Below, piece after piece: positions 24,195-35,799 of a stretch of 64,000 nt of DNA. The stretch is taken from positions 723,071,649 to 723,135,648 of the forward strand of contig NC_081413.1 of the NCBI RefSeq assembly GCF_030272615.1, given 5' to 3'. Position 1 is the first letter of the stretch, and each line of letters opens with the position of its first letter. The stretch is from Cryptomeria japonica (lineage: Eukaryota; Streptophyta; Pinopsida; Cupressales; Cupressaceae). Position numbers and translations under genes: made by a program. The notes beneath the pieces were generated by a model, which made no database searches, was not told the origin of the DNA, and saw nothing but the letters and a program-made list of their open reading frames with translations.

Positions 24195-24225
24195 AATTGC
24201 ACCAAAGCTTGGTCCTCTATTTGCA
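24195..24225 (+). promoter_or_regulatory. Degenerate primer-binding region
   Basis: Right after the LTR comes AATTGCACCAAAGCTTGG where AATTGGTATCAGAGCTTGG would be expected. The tail AAAGCTTGG keeps the match beyond the iMet site. It looks like a mutated iMet primer site. Confidence 0.45.
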
Positions 24226-24237
24226 GAAGCCTAACAG

Positions 24238-25410
24238 CTTGAGGAAGATTCTGAAACCGGTACTGATGGAAAGTTTGAGAAGTTGGAAGTGGCTCTTGAA
24301 GATTTTGATGCAAAAAAATTGAAGAATATCAGACTAGAAGAAGAACTCAGATCTGCTCAGGAATTCATCAAAGCACTTCAAGAAAACTTGGTCATGGCAA
24401 AGAATGAGAGAAAATAACTTCGTGAGCAACTACAAAAACAAGATGATGAAGAAAAAGAAACTCTCAGAGATATTGCAGAGAAACTGAGACAAGAGAACAG
24501 TAACATGAAGAATGAGATGCAAGATTTAACCATGAGACTATGTAAGGATATTGAAGATAGAAAGAAGAATGAGGAAGATTTGGTCAGAAGACTTAATGAA
24601 AGATTGGATGAATCTCTAAGGCTTAGTTATGATAATGATATGCTTAAAACAGAGTTGATTCAGATGCAACATGACAAAGAGGAACTTATGAGACAAGTTG
24701 GCACTTTGGAAAGTGAGTTGGTCGCTACAAATGAATACAAAGACAAATTCAAGAAGAGCTCAGACAAGCTTGATGATATGCTGAAGAGTTAAAGACCTGA
24801 TGGAGAAATAGTTGGACTTGGATTTGAACATGGAGAAAGTTTTGGAACTGCAAACAATCATGATCGCAGCAAACCGGTATGACAACCTAATGCTTATAAA
24901 TTCAATGACAAATGTTTTAATTGCAACAAATTTGGTCATAAAGCAAATCAAGGCAGATTTAGGAATAATCAGAATACAAACTCATCCATCGGTCAATGTT
25001 CCAAATGCAATAAATATGGTCATAACTCAGACAATTGCAGAAAGAATGTAAAATACTATGCTTGTGGTAGATTTGGACATCTATCTAATCAATGCAGAAC
25101 TCAAACTGGGCAAGGTTATGGAAAAACTTTTCAGAGAGACAATGTAACTTGTTATGCATGTAATAAGATTTGGCATATTGCAAGATTTTGGAGAAGCAAG
25201 AATGTACCGGCAAACAACAAAGGATCTAATGACAAAGGCAAGGAAAAAGTGAATGAAATCAAGCAAGAATTCTCTAAACAATGGGTCAGGAAGAGAGATC
25301 AGAGGAATTTCGAATTTGTCTCTGCACCGACAAAACAAAGCAATACTACACCGGTAGGAGATTCTTCATCTAACGAAGGAATAATCCTTAGGGGTAAGAC
25401 AACTAATTGA
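24238..25410 (+). pseudogene. SIRE-like copia gag, C-terminal half
   Basis: One frame with stops at about 24416, 24790 and 24880 reads a long Glu/Lys-rich coiled coil (24290-24790; ELIQMQHDKEELMRQVGTLE). A GLGFEHGES linker and four zinc-knuckle-like units follow (24915-25210). Only the second, CSKCNKYGHNSDNC, keeps all CCHC residues; the others lost one Cys (to Gly, Tyr or Trp). The N-terminal gag domain expected upstream is absent, because the frame starts about 45 bp after the LTR. The element therefore lacks a normal capsid domain. Confidence 0.75.
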
Positions 25411-25678
25411 AGATCATGCATTTTACCCTCAGATGGTGGTAAGAAGTCATAATTCTTCTTTACCGACACCTATGTTCAGTATTCACTTAACCGGCGAAGC
25501 ATTTATTGTGGTTGTAAGTTAACTTTTTGGTTATAGAGCACTATAATTTCTCATTTCGACTTACCAAGCATTCAAGTATTCGAAGAGCACAGAAGTTGAG
25601 CACCGACATTCTAGAAGCAAAGCAACAATGTTTTTCAGGGCATCCAAGGTTTTCAGTTAAAAGGTATTTATTTTATGA

Positions 25679-28600
25679 CATGGCTTCTTCATCTTCCATT
25701 CCTGAATTCATTGCAAACCCTACTATTGTAGAAAATATCAAGCGTCCTAGACCAGTCTTTAAGATAATCCCTAAGATAGCTAAGCTGGATGACTCCATTG
25801 GTGCATTTTCAAAAATTTGAAGGGAGTTTCATTTGCTAAAGACCCTAGGGCATACATTCATTGTAACATTGAAGATTTAGGGTTCGAGGATATATAGAAC
25901 ATGTTCATAAATGTCATCACAAACAAACAAGGTGTAGTCAAACTAGAACACAAGATTGTGGAAGATTTAGGGTTCGTTGACATCCTTCACATGCCTGAAT
26001 TTTCAGATGAGATTGTCAGTTATGTTCTTAGCAAAGTTCATGGTGGATTTTTATGGCTAGAATCAGTTTTCAAAATCACTAAGGAAGCAATTAGAGCCGT
26101 TACTAGTTTACCTTCTACTGACACAAGGCCCGAGAAGAAAAAGAATTCCAAACAAAGAGGTTATGAACTTAACCGACACATAGATAACAGATCACTTAGG
26201 GTTAGCGATATAACCGATAACAATGTCAAATATGCAAGCATGGTTATTGGATATAAAGTTGCACATACTAATAGACTGAATTTTGTTTGTAGTCTATGCA
26301 TTCATAGTGCCTATGAGATGATAATGAACAATGCTAAAATTGATATTTGTGAATGGTTGAAAGATGAGCTATTAGAAAATTTGGATAAGATCAAAGGTGA
26401 CAAAAAGGGAACTTTCAAATTTGGAAATTTACTTGTATGCTTAATGCTATATTTCTCAAAGGATATTCCTGGTATAGGCCACAAAGACTTTGCCTATGAT
26501 ATTTCTGTTGGAAAACAGATAAAGGAGGCAATTACCGGCATGGGCTCAGATGGTGACAAACGGGTAAAACGGTACTTTAAAGATTTTCAAGCTAAAATGA
26601 GACAAAGGGAAAGAATCCCTCAAAACATTGTTGACAAATATGACAAACATATATGCTTTGTAATTAAGAGAGATGAAGTATGGATGGAGGCAGTTAGACC
26701 TAGAATTGTCCGGGTAACCAAGATGGGTTATGAAGTAGATTCACACATCTTGGAATCGGATGCTAAGATACTCCTAGATGCTCCACCGGAACCGACTGAG
26801 AAGATCTTTGGAAATGCTGAAACTATTGAAAAAGATATTGAAATTCAGAAGCAGAGGAAGAAAAGAGACAAAATACTAAAAGATGCTTCGAAGTTTGTTG
26901 AAGATGTCACCAAGGGCTTATTGAAACTGGATTAGATGAGTGGTGTTGTTGCACAAGAAAGGAAATCAAAACAGCAACTGGTAGCACATATTTCTCCTGT
27001 GGCTACCTCATCCGATTCTGATAGTGACAAGGCTGCAAAATTCAAAAGGGTGGATAGGAAGAAAAGAAAACCCTCACTGACACCTGCTCCATCTCCAAAG
27101 AAAAGCGGGACTCTTAGAAAGAAATAACAAGTTGTGAGAGAGCCCAATGGTCCCAAGAAGAAAGTTACTCAGAAGAAACCGAAACAAAAGGAACCTGATA
27201 CTCTTTCACCGGAAGAGCTTGTAAATGAAATAACTCAGGATGGCAATCTTAGTAATATTAGTAAGTTCTATCATTATTTTATTGATTTTGACAAGGATAC
27301 TATTGAAGAGAGTATAATTTTGTATCTGGATATATATAAGAAGGTTCTTATTGAAGTTATAGATGTTCTTCCAAATGATTTATATTTGAGACTTGAAGCC
27401 AAGAGAATGTCTATTATGGAATTAGATAAGAAATTGAAAGTTGAGGCATTGTTAGCGGTTCATCCTATTAAATCTAGACAAGAAATTGATGATTTGATAT
27501 CTGAACAGGACTGTTTTTGTGAGCGGTCACCGACAAGTAAGCCTCATGGCCGGCAAAATAAAAGAGATAGCAAATGAAACAACTGATAAATGGGACATAT
27601 TATTTGTTTATAAAGAGAAAAGAGAAGAGAAATATAGACAGAAAGTTGATAAATCCTTCACTAAGGTATATTAGAAAGGGGATAAAGGTAAGAGTAAGGC
27701 TGGCAGTGTACCTGATTTCACAATTAAGGATAACTTACCTCTACCGGCACAGGACACCCCACCGACAGTAGTAGAGGCACCGACAGAAATGCAAAATTTG
27801 CCTGAAGAGAAGTAAGAGGAAGTGAAAATAGATGATATTGATCCCGAGTCAGACATTTTATTTACAATGAATGCTGACACTCAGGACATCAATATTGTAT
27901 TAGATAGATAAATTGCCGAAGAGAAGAAATCTGAATCTGTAAATGTTAAAAAAGTTGACACTCAATTGAATATTGAGATACCGACAGAACAAGAACATAC
28001 AAAATCTGAACCAATAGAGAATAAGTGTGAGAGTAAGGATGAAAATAAGGAAGTGGTATTTGGAGAAGAGAAGAAATTTATTGTAGAACCTAGCACTTCT
28101 CCTAGTACTTCTACTATGGATTTTAGATTGAAAACTGTAACAGATGTATTATTGGATTCTATTAAGAAGATAACTGAATGCAATGCCTCAACATTTAAGG
28201 CTATTGATGAATCTCTACCAATTTTGCATATGATTGCCCTCGTGCAAGGTAGATCACATTGTTGGTTCGATATGTAAATTGGACACATTGTCCAAATTCA
28301 TTTCTTCTAACATTCAAACAGTAGATAAAATAAATGAGGAAACTATTCAGGAAAGAGTTAATAAGGAAAAGGAAGATTTCTTTGACAAAACAATAAAGGA
28401 TTGTACATAACAAATTGATTCATTGCTACCAATATTGAATTCCACTATTTTGGAATACAAGGAATTGTACTAGGAAGCCTGCAAACCTCACAATTTAACA
28501 GAAGATATTGATGAACAAATAAAGAAAAATAAGAAAGAGATTGATGACATTGTGGATAACATGATTGGTTCTTTGGAACTAATATCAGTTTTGGATCAGG

Positions 28601-28896
28601 AAATGACAATTCATGAAGAGAAAATTGAAAATCTAGAAAGAGAGAAGGCAAGATTGAAGATGAAAATCCGCGAGTTGAAGACTAAACTTGGTCCTAGATT
28701 GGACAAACTACTTACACATTAGATTGAGCTATCCAAGGAAACTATTCAAGGAGACAGATCATCGGAGCAACAAATGCATTATCTCATCGGGATGATCAAG
28801 CAGACAGAGGCAATAATGTCAGATAGTACAAAGTTTTTGCAGGGTCTTAACCTAGTTTTGGCAGATATTTTTCAGATTGTAAATAACCGACTATAG
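25679..28896 (+). pseudogene. Long ORF2 of unknown function replacing pol
   Basis: A reading frame of about 1,070 codons starting MASSSSIPEFIANPT at 25679, broken by a frameshift near 25813 (short A-run), TAG at 25896, TAG at 26933, TAA at 27125, and several later stops or shifts (near 27577, 27814 and 28255). The N-terminal ~430 residues look globular (a GGFLWLESVFKITKEAI stretch, a hydrophobic LLVCLMLYFSKDIPG helix) and recall uncharacterised plant transposon proteins. A Lys/Ser/Pro-rich linker follows (27000-27200), then a charged domain. The last ~250 residues (28140-28890) are coiled coil. No YxDD, DSG or DDE motif is present. Function unknown; packaging or an env- or gag-like role would be guesses. 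Confidence 0.65.
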
Positions 28897-28947
28897 GTAT
28901 CTAGGTAAATTTTTGAATTTTTGATACTTTTGACATCCTTTGTTATT

Positions 28948-29119
28948 GATGTCAAAGGGGGAGTGGTATACTGAGAAAAATGTACAAAAGAAAAATGTAC
29001 AGAGGCATTGAAATGTGAACAGAAAAGGAGATCATTTGCTAAGGGGGAGCACTCTCAGTTTTGGACTTCAGTTTTGGATATTTCTCATGAGTGTTGCCAT
29101 CAATGCCAAAGGGGGAGAT
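28948..29119 (+). promoter_or_regulatory. Polypurine tract with two upstream look-alikes
   Basis: The tract CCAAAGGGGGAGAT directly abuts the 3' LTR (29106-29119) and primes plus-strand DNA synthesis. Two similar tracts lie upstream: GTCAAAGGGGGAG near 28953 and CTAAGGGGGAG near 29040. The two outer ones are preceded by TTGATGT and ATCAATG phrases. Confidence 0.7.
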
Positions 29120-30040
29120 TGTTGGCATTATACACTCAGATGAGAATGGTAGATGTTGTCATTGCTGGCAACAAGCTGACAACTAGGTTCAATAGGGTTT
29201 CACAGGTTATACCGGCAACAGACTTCACCTACCGACACCGACAATCACTACAAGGTTTATTCACACCGGCAGCCAATTTACACTGACAAGAGATCATATC
29301 GATAATCTAAGCCGACTTGGCAATAATATTGTTTTGTAATGTAAATTATATTTGTGTGGTCGACATGATGTATTGTAAAGACTCATATATCTATGAGATC
29401 TTGTAGGTCATTTGAAATGTAAGTAGGTAATGAAATATGTGTATGCAAGCGGTATATGAGATGGTATAGGTTATGATATTGGCTAGTTGTTTATGCACTC
29501 TGATGTGTTTATCTTGAGAGCAAATAAGAGCAGAGCAGAGCGAAGACTATTCTGTGAAAGCAAAATCATTTACCGGCAAGGTTTTTGGCAGAGTTATCAG
29601 ATAGTGCTTAAACCGGTACTGAATCCAGCATTGCAGATGCTATTTTGAAGCAGTACATTGTTATTGGATTTAACCATCCAATTGTAGTCAATGGGACTCC
29701 ATTTTTGTTGTTGAGAAGTGAGCTCTAGGCAGTTGGCCTTCCTGCATGTGTAGGCCCCTATTGTACTAAGTAATATTTATTCATATTGGCCTGTGAGTAA
29801 ATATTGTGGGTCACAAATCCCACCGAGGTTTTTCCCTTACCGGGTTTCCTCGCCAAAATATCCGTGTTATGGTGTGCATTGGTGCTGATTCTTTTGTTTC
29901 TATTTACTGCATTATTATTTGTTTATTGGTATATTAATTTTAGTTATAAAGTTGCAAATAAATTTAAATCTTTCATCTACTGGCCAGACACTGATTCACC
30001 CCCCCTCTCAGTGTCTTTGGGGTTAACCAAGTATCTAACA
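29120..30040 (+). mobile_element. 3' LTR of the non-autonomous element
   Basis: 921 bp, TGTTGGCATT to GTATCTAACA. It is closely similar to the split 5' LTR (21794-22009 plus 23512-24194). It holds GCAGT(T)GGCCTTCCTGCATG, a TTTTTCCCTTACCGGG block, and a C-tract at 29998-30005. RCCGAC cores lie at 29231, 29237 and 29311. Confidence 0.85.
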
Positions 30041-31020
30041 CTTCCCCGAAAATTTGGAAAAAAGTTGGTTGGACCAAGAGGCAGCCTCTTGGTCCCGACT
30101 TTTTCTCCCTGAATTTTGGGAGCGTGTTTTGGCAGTATTTTAATGCTTGAATCTAGGAAATTGAGAAAAAAATATCATTTCTAGGTTGGCCTATGATCAA
30201 AAGAAAAGTTAGGGTTTCATACATATAGCCTTTCCTTTCCTCATTTGAAGGATCTGGATCTACAAGCAATTGAAGGAGCCTCTTATGAAGTCAAAGTGTA
30301 GGTTATGTGGAGTATACAATTAGAAAATCAAGCATTCTTTAATCATTTATCAAGCCTTCATCAATCATCTTCAACATCAATTAGGATCTTTGAAGACATT
30401 GGAGAATAATAGGAGATCACCGACTATTGATTGGCTTGTACCTCTCCCTTAGGGTTTGGTATGATTTCATGTTATTTTCGTGTCTTTGTATGAGCTTCAT
30501 AAGATTCATTTTCATATTTACATTCATGCTTTAGATCCATTATTGCATTTGTGATTTGAAGCATTTTCATTTACATTTACAATCAATTAGGGTTTTTTCT
30601 CCAAAGTATAGGGTATAACTCTAGATCTACTTTCTTGCTCATTTAGGATCTTGCATACACACAAGGTTCTAGCACACATATTTTTAGTACATTGTCAGCT
30701 ATTTGTGTAGGTGGAAATCATGAAAACAAGGGGTTTGACTAAGGCAAAGCCCTACATAGCTACCTAGATACCATTTTTCAAGTTGCACGTGCAGGTACAA
30801 GAATCCGGTGAACACACGAATTTCGGGACCGACGAAACACACATTTGCAGACTCAATCTCAAAGATAGATCTTAGTTTTTTGGGACTAGGGTGTGGAATC
30901 TTGGTCTAGGACTAGGGCGTGACGTCTTGGTCCTATGTGTTTTGTAGCATTTTTTGGCAGTTCAACATTTTAGATTCTCATGACCTAGATTCTAGAGGTT
31001 CAACTTCCTATGGTATCGGG
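30041..31020 (+). mobile_element. LTR-A copy 1, right part
   Basis: Resumes the LTR-A sequence cut at 21793. It contains a long hairpin (30044-30121) with perfect arms GGACCAAGAGGC and GCCTCTTGGTCC, a TATA-like CATACATATAG near 30218, the motif GTTTGACTAAGGCAAAG (30743), and paired GGACTAGGG...TTGGTC(C/T) units (30882-30933). Similarity to the complete copy at 47755 fades near 31020, and no right end was found. Confidence 0.7.
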
Positions 31021-31238
31021 GAATTATTTTTATGTTGGGTGGGATAATTGAAGGATTGGGTGGATGAGGAGGAGAGATGAAAGATTAGATGGATGGATAT
31101 GTTGACGAAGGAGTAGGAAGGAAGATGGACTCCTCATACATTTATTTCTATGTTAAGATGATAGGAGCACATTTTTAATTGACTATTGGATTTTGGTAGA
31201 ACATTGTTAGAATGGGTGGATTATGCAAATGAATGGAT

Positions 31239-32058
31239 TTTTAAGAAAAAGGTGTCTTAACTTTATAATTACAAAAGGTTTCTATTTATACTAAGTTTAC
31301 ATTTGAGGACAGGTAAGTCTGAATTTTTTCCAAAGCTACAAAATTACCAAATAAACATGTTTTGAAAGTTTCAACCCAATATCGTGTCTATATTTTAAGA
31401 CATTATTTTTTTATTTTTAAAAGTTTCAAAGTCAAGTTTGAAGCACTTAGGGAACTTCATAAGCTTTCCAATGGTTCAAACAATTCACCAATCTTGTATC
31501 AAAAGTTATAGCCTCTAGAAGTTGGGTCTCTCGAATTGAAAAAGTATGAAAAATGTGTTGGAAAGATAAAAGAGTTATAAGGGGGAGTTACATGTGTTTG
31601 TGTGTGTTTTGACAAATTATATGGTATCTTTGGTTGAAGATACATTGGGTGTCATTTTTTGGGTTGTTTTAGCTCATGATTTTGTTAATATCGCTTGATG
31701 TTTTTATGCATTGTATCTTCTATATATTAGGCGATTGAGATGGAGGTTGTGTTTGAAATTCTTGTAGATGTTGAATTGCCTTTAGATATTTCGTTGGTGA
31801 TACTTCAGTGAAATCTTGCTCTGCAAGTATATTTGTAATCTTGTTGATTTTTTAATAATACATTGTGTGGCTTTTGGAGTGTGGAGTTTTTCTCCTGAAA
31901 GGGTTTTTCCCATGTGAATAACTATGGTGTGGTAGGAATGGTAATTATGTTTATTTATCTTTAGTTTTTGTAACTGTTGTAAAGATTTGAAAACTTTTGC
32001 ATAACCCTTTTCTCAAAATGAGTGTAGGAATTTTTTTTGTTATCTTAGCTTCCTTACA
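31239..32058 (+). mobile_element. Solo LTR of copia family C
   Basis: Aligns end to end with the 8700-9595 LTR read on its minus strand, including TATTTATA(C/G)TAAG, the AGTTATAGCC region, TTGGAGTGTGGAGTTTTTCTC and the terminal CTTCCTTACA. Perfect TSD TGGAT (31234-31238 and 32059-32063). The first bases have decayed from TG to TT. Confidence 0.85.
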
Positions 32059-32063
32059 TGGAT

Positions 32064-33588
32064 TAAAGGGATTTGGGGGATATAGGTGGGATAAGGAATG
32101 AGGTATTGGAAAGTGTATAGATAGAAGGATGAGATGCTAGTGGTATGGGAGAGTGTTGTCAAGAATATTAGCGCCACCATGATAGGTGTTGAAGGAATGG
32201 ATTAGAAGTGGATGTAGAATTTGGGGAGGATGGTTTGCATATGATGGTTAATTTTGGGACGTAAGGAGCAAAAATGGACTTAAGATAGGAAGAATGATAA
32301 TTCTTAGCTCTTGGATTAGAAACTTTGGATGCTATTTTGGATTTTTTTGATACAAATTACAACTTGTTCCTTTCAAATCCACATATTTTTATTTTTTATT
32401 GGGGGACTTTGTGGCATTAGGTATTTATGTGTATTTAGAATCAAATTTTCTTTTATTGCAACATGTCATTTTGAGGCACATGACAATGCTTATATTTTTG
32501 TGGATGTTTGGATTTATACATTGTTTATTTGACATTCAAAGTTATTTGAATAACAACGATATGGGTGTAAGAAGATGGGTGATGTTGAGAGAATATGAAT
32601 GGAGTGATGGAGGTGGGATGTTGGATGAGGTAGATGAATGTTTTCCTTTGTGGACCCTAATTGGGGATTGTAGGAGCACAATGCTTATGATGGGTGATAT
32701 GGAAATAGGATTGGAAGATGTAGGGATGAGTAGGATGAAATGGAAGTTGATATTTCAAGACATAAGAGCCCAAAGTGATTTAGTTGGTCGAGGATATGTG
32801 ATAGTGGATGGTGGGACATAGAGACTTGTTGATGTTTAGATCTACAATATAGGATTTAGACCTATGCCAACAATTAGAAATCTTGCAAATGTGGGATGTG
32901 CTTTATAAGATGTCCTCCAAGATTTTTGAAGCCAACTCTTCTTAGTACTAGTTGTGAATTTCAAATTTTAGAGAAAAGGGACATACAATATTCTTTTAAA
33001 TTATAAGTTTTTGCTAGAGTTGTTTTTATTTTTGCATTAGAATTCTAGTTTTTGCTCATTTGCAGGAAAAACAATTTTTGGGTCTTGTTCCTGGGGTTAA
33101 AAATCTTGATGGTTTTTGCATGCAAGCAACACATTGTGTAGAAATTTAGTTAGAATTAGACATGAGTCATTTTTTATAGGAGATTTAGTAACATTTTTTT
33201 AAAAAATGCATAACTTTTTCCTCATGTGTTATATTTTTGCAAACAAGTACTTGACGGAAAGATAGAAATTAGCACTTTCCATCCACACAAATATTATTAA
33301 AAATTTCTGTCATTTTCTATTAGATATTGCAGGTTGAAGTTGCTTCACTTTTTGTCTTCAACAAACCATATCTTTTGCCTCTAAACTCCATTTTTTAAAA
33401 ATGAATAGGCATTGGAAAGGTATTAAAGAGTATTACACAATTGTAAGACATTTTAAAAATATTTTTAATCATATTTATTTGTATCAAAAGTTTGAATTTT
33501 GGTCATTTGAGGCCTAGAAAGCATTGGAATTTGATAAAAGGTCATGTAAATGCACTAATTATAAAATGCCAACCTTGTAAAAAAAAAT
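32064..33588. other. No recognised gene; purine-rich unknown sequence
   Basis: 31021-31238 and 32064-32830 are rich in GGATG and GGGAT phrases and may be one sequence split by the solo LTR. A 140-codon plus ORF (32399-32821) has a hydrophobic start and an acidic Gly/Met-rich end, matches nothing I know, and may be an artefact of composition. 32830-33588 is AT-rich and may be the leader of the copia remnant that follows. Confidence 0.35.
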
Positions 33589-33679
33589 TGGGGGAGAAGG
33601 TAGGGGTGGGGGGGGCGAGGAGAGGAGGGTGGTTATTTTTTGAGACTAGTGGAAAGGGAGATGGGGGGGCGGGGGTTAA
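33589..33679 (+). other. G-rich tract, potential quadruplex
   Basis: At least five runs of four to eight G within 90 bp, followed by CACGTG-like sequence. It lies about 150 bp upstream of the copia gag remnant. Confidence 0.6.
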
Positions 33680-33834
33680 GTCTCACGTGTCTTCTTTCTT
33701 GCACTTTTCCCCATTGTTTTCAATCGTCTTTTCTACTATCATGAATGCATCTACAATTCTTGTTGTAACACAATATAAATATTTTGAATAGAAATCCAAG
33801 ATTGTAATATATCTAAAAAGACATCAATATCATC

Positions 33835-34720
33835 ATGTTACAATGGGACTTAAAACTAAACCTCAAGATGATGCAAAAAAAGATAAAACAAATTAACAGA
33901 TGCAATGAAACTTTTGGTACTCTATGTATGTCAGTCTCCCTTGACCTTCTTTTTCACATTGAATCTTCTACTGCATCAAATGGAGTGTGGAACCCCTTGG
34001 AAAGCCTCTTTGGTAAGCAAGATGAGTTAAGATGTCCTTAGTAAGAGAATAAACTCATAAGGTTGAGTCCAATCAATTTTGACACTATACAAGAATCAAA
34101 TTTGTAAGATTGCAATTCGAACAATGTGGAATCAAGAAAGATGATAAGAAACTGATATTGAGAATTCTTTCTAATCTTGATTCTAACCATTCAGTGTTTG
34201 TTTCTACATTCTATGCTAAAAGTATGCCATAGGCTCCACATACAAATTGTCTTCTTTAGATAAATTTGTTGTAGAACTCAGTATGGAGTAAAACAAATTG
34301 GTTCTAATGGGTACAATCAAACCCTCTACATTGCATGCCTTAGTTGTAAATCAAGGCACACAATTATAAAATGGGTCTAGCAAGCAAGATAAGAAACAAA
34401 AAAACCAGATAGAGAAGAAGAAAGATAAGAAATCAGCTACTATAAAAGCAGATAATGAGACCTCTTCATCAAAAGGCAAACAACCTAAGAAGGAGAAGGT
34501 CAAGTGTTCTTACTATAAGAGGCTTTGACATTATGAACAAAAGTGTTTAAAGAAACAAATAGATCACCTTACACATCTTCTAGAAAAGAACAATATCAAG
34601 GTGCTTGATTTAGCTAAATAGAGTTCATCGAAAGGATCTTCTAAGGACATAGACAAAAGTAAGGAAAAAAGAAAGAGTAAGGCCCTAGTTGTCGTTGTTT
34701 CATAATCAAATTCTTGGATA
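33835..34720 (+). pseudogene. Copia gag remnant
   Basis: Begins with a UBN2-type gag stretch (FGTLCMSVSLDLLFHIE, then LESLFGKQDEL). After a stop-rich part it reads ALVVNQGTQ, a Lys-rich tail and a knuckle-like C-x2-Y...H-x4-C (34510-34550). Stops and shifts are frequent. It is the nucleic-acid-binding and capsid part of a dead element. Confidence 0.7.
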
Positions 34721-35081
34721 ACTGACTTGGGTGCTTCATACCACGTCTACTTTAGAAGATGATTTCACCTCTTTAGATGCATTTTATATACCTACCATAC
34801 TAATTAGTGATGGCACTCCTATTGAAGTGCATGAGAGAGGGTCTATTGATGTGGGCAAAGGAACATTTGAGGATGTCTTTTGTGTCCCATCTTTATCAAC
34901 TAATATCCTATCTCTTTATCAAATCATCCACACTAGTTCTAGCAAGCGAGTTGAGTTTACACAAGGTATAGTGGTAATTAGTGAAATATATAATGGGTCT
35001 ACAATTTTTATGAGAAAAGTAAATCGTCAATCTAAACTATATATAAGTTTTCTCACTTTGTTAATGGCTCTCCTTCGATAG
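34720..35081 (+). pseudogene. Copia protease and following segment
   Basis: Near 34710-34745 the frame reads SWITDLGASYH, the copia aspartic protease site in which the usual D(S/T)GA has become DLGA, and then shifts. The 116-codon ORF from 34731 continues with GTFEDVFCVPSLSTNILSLYQI, the conserved block after the active site. Inactive. Confidence 0.75.
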
Positions 35082-35089
35082 TCTTACTC

Positions 35090-35790
35090 ACTCATACAAA
35101 TGAGGCAAGTTGTTTGTGACATCAGCTGTTTGGCCACTTGAACTACTATTATTCAAATAGGCTATTAGTCAATGGGACATGGTTACAAGGTTGCCTTCTA
35201 TTTGATTTTCTAATAGAGTTTGTCAAGGATGCATTCTTGGGAAGCATCTCAAGGATAAATATGATAAAGGCAAAGCATGGAAAGCTACACAACCATTGGA
35301 GTTAGTACATAGTTAATTGGCAAGACCATTTCCACAACCATCTTTTAGTTGGGCGAGATGTCATGACATTTATTGATGGTTTTTTTAGATACACATGGGT
35401 TTACTTTTTCAAACAGAAGTTTGAGGTCTTTGAGAATTTTCTAGATTTCAAAGCTTTTGCAGAGAAATAATTTGGGAAGTTCATCGATATTTTGCATACA
35501 GATATTTGGGGTGAATATATTAACAATCAGTTTGAACAATTTTGTTCTTTTGAAGGAATCAACATGCAACACACAATCCCATACAATCCTTAACATAATA
35601 GTGTTGCAGAACACAAGAACGGATCCTTGAAGGAGATGGCCAATTGTATGATTCACTCCAAGCCTTGAACACCTCAATATTGGGCAAAGGCCATTAACTA
35701 TGCCTGTTACATTCAAATTAGATTCCTCACAAAGTTGTGAAGGAGGTAACTCCTTTTTAAGCTTGGACTGGTTAGAAACCCATAGTTAAG
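35090..35790 (+). pseudogene. Copia integrase remnant
   Basis: Translation across frames gives TFIDGFFRYTWVYFFKQK, then ILHTDIWGEYINNQF and NSVAEHKNGSLKEMA, the integrase core with its D...D...E spacing partly kept. Stops and shifts are common. Confidence 0.65.
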
Positions 35791-35799
35791 CACTTCAGA

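Larger units (their letters stand above)
21794..30040 (+). mobile_element. Non-autonomous copia-like element with gag remnant and novel ORF2
   Basis: Both LTRs start TGTTGGCATT (21794, 29120) and end GTATCTAACA (24194, 30040). Flanks are CTTAC and CTTCC, a TSD with one change. Internal order is degenerate primer site, gag C-terminal part (24238-25410), long ORF2 (25679-28896), polypurine tract and 3' LTR. No protease, integrase, RT or RNase H was found. The gag zinc-knuckle style and GLGFEHGES phrase point to the SIRE-like branch of copia. Its left LTR holds a 1.5-kb LTR insertion. Movement would need enzymes from another element. Confidence 0.8.
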
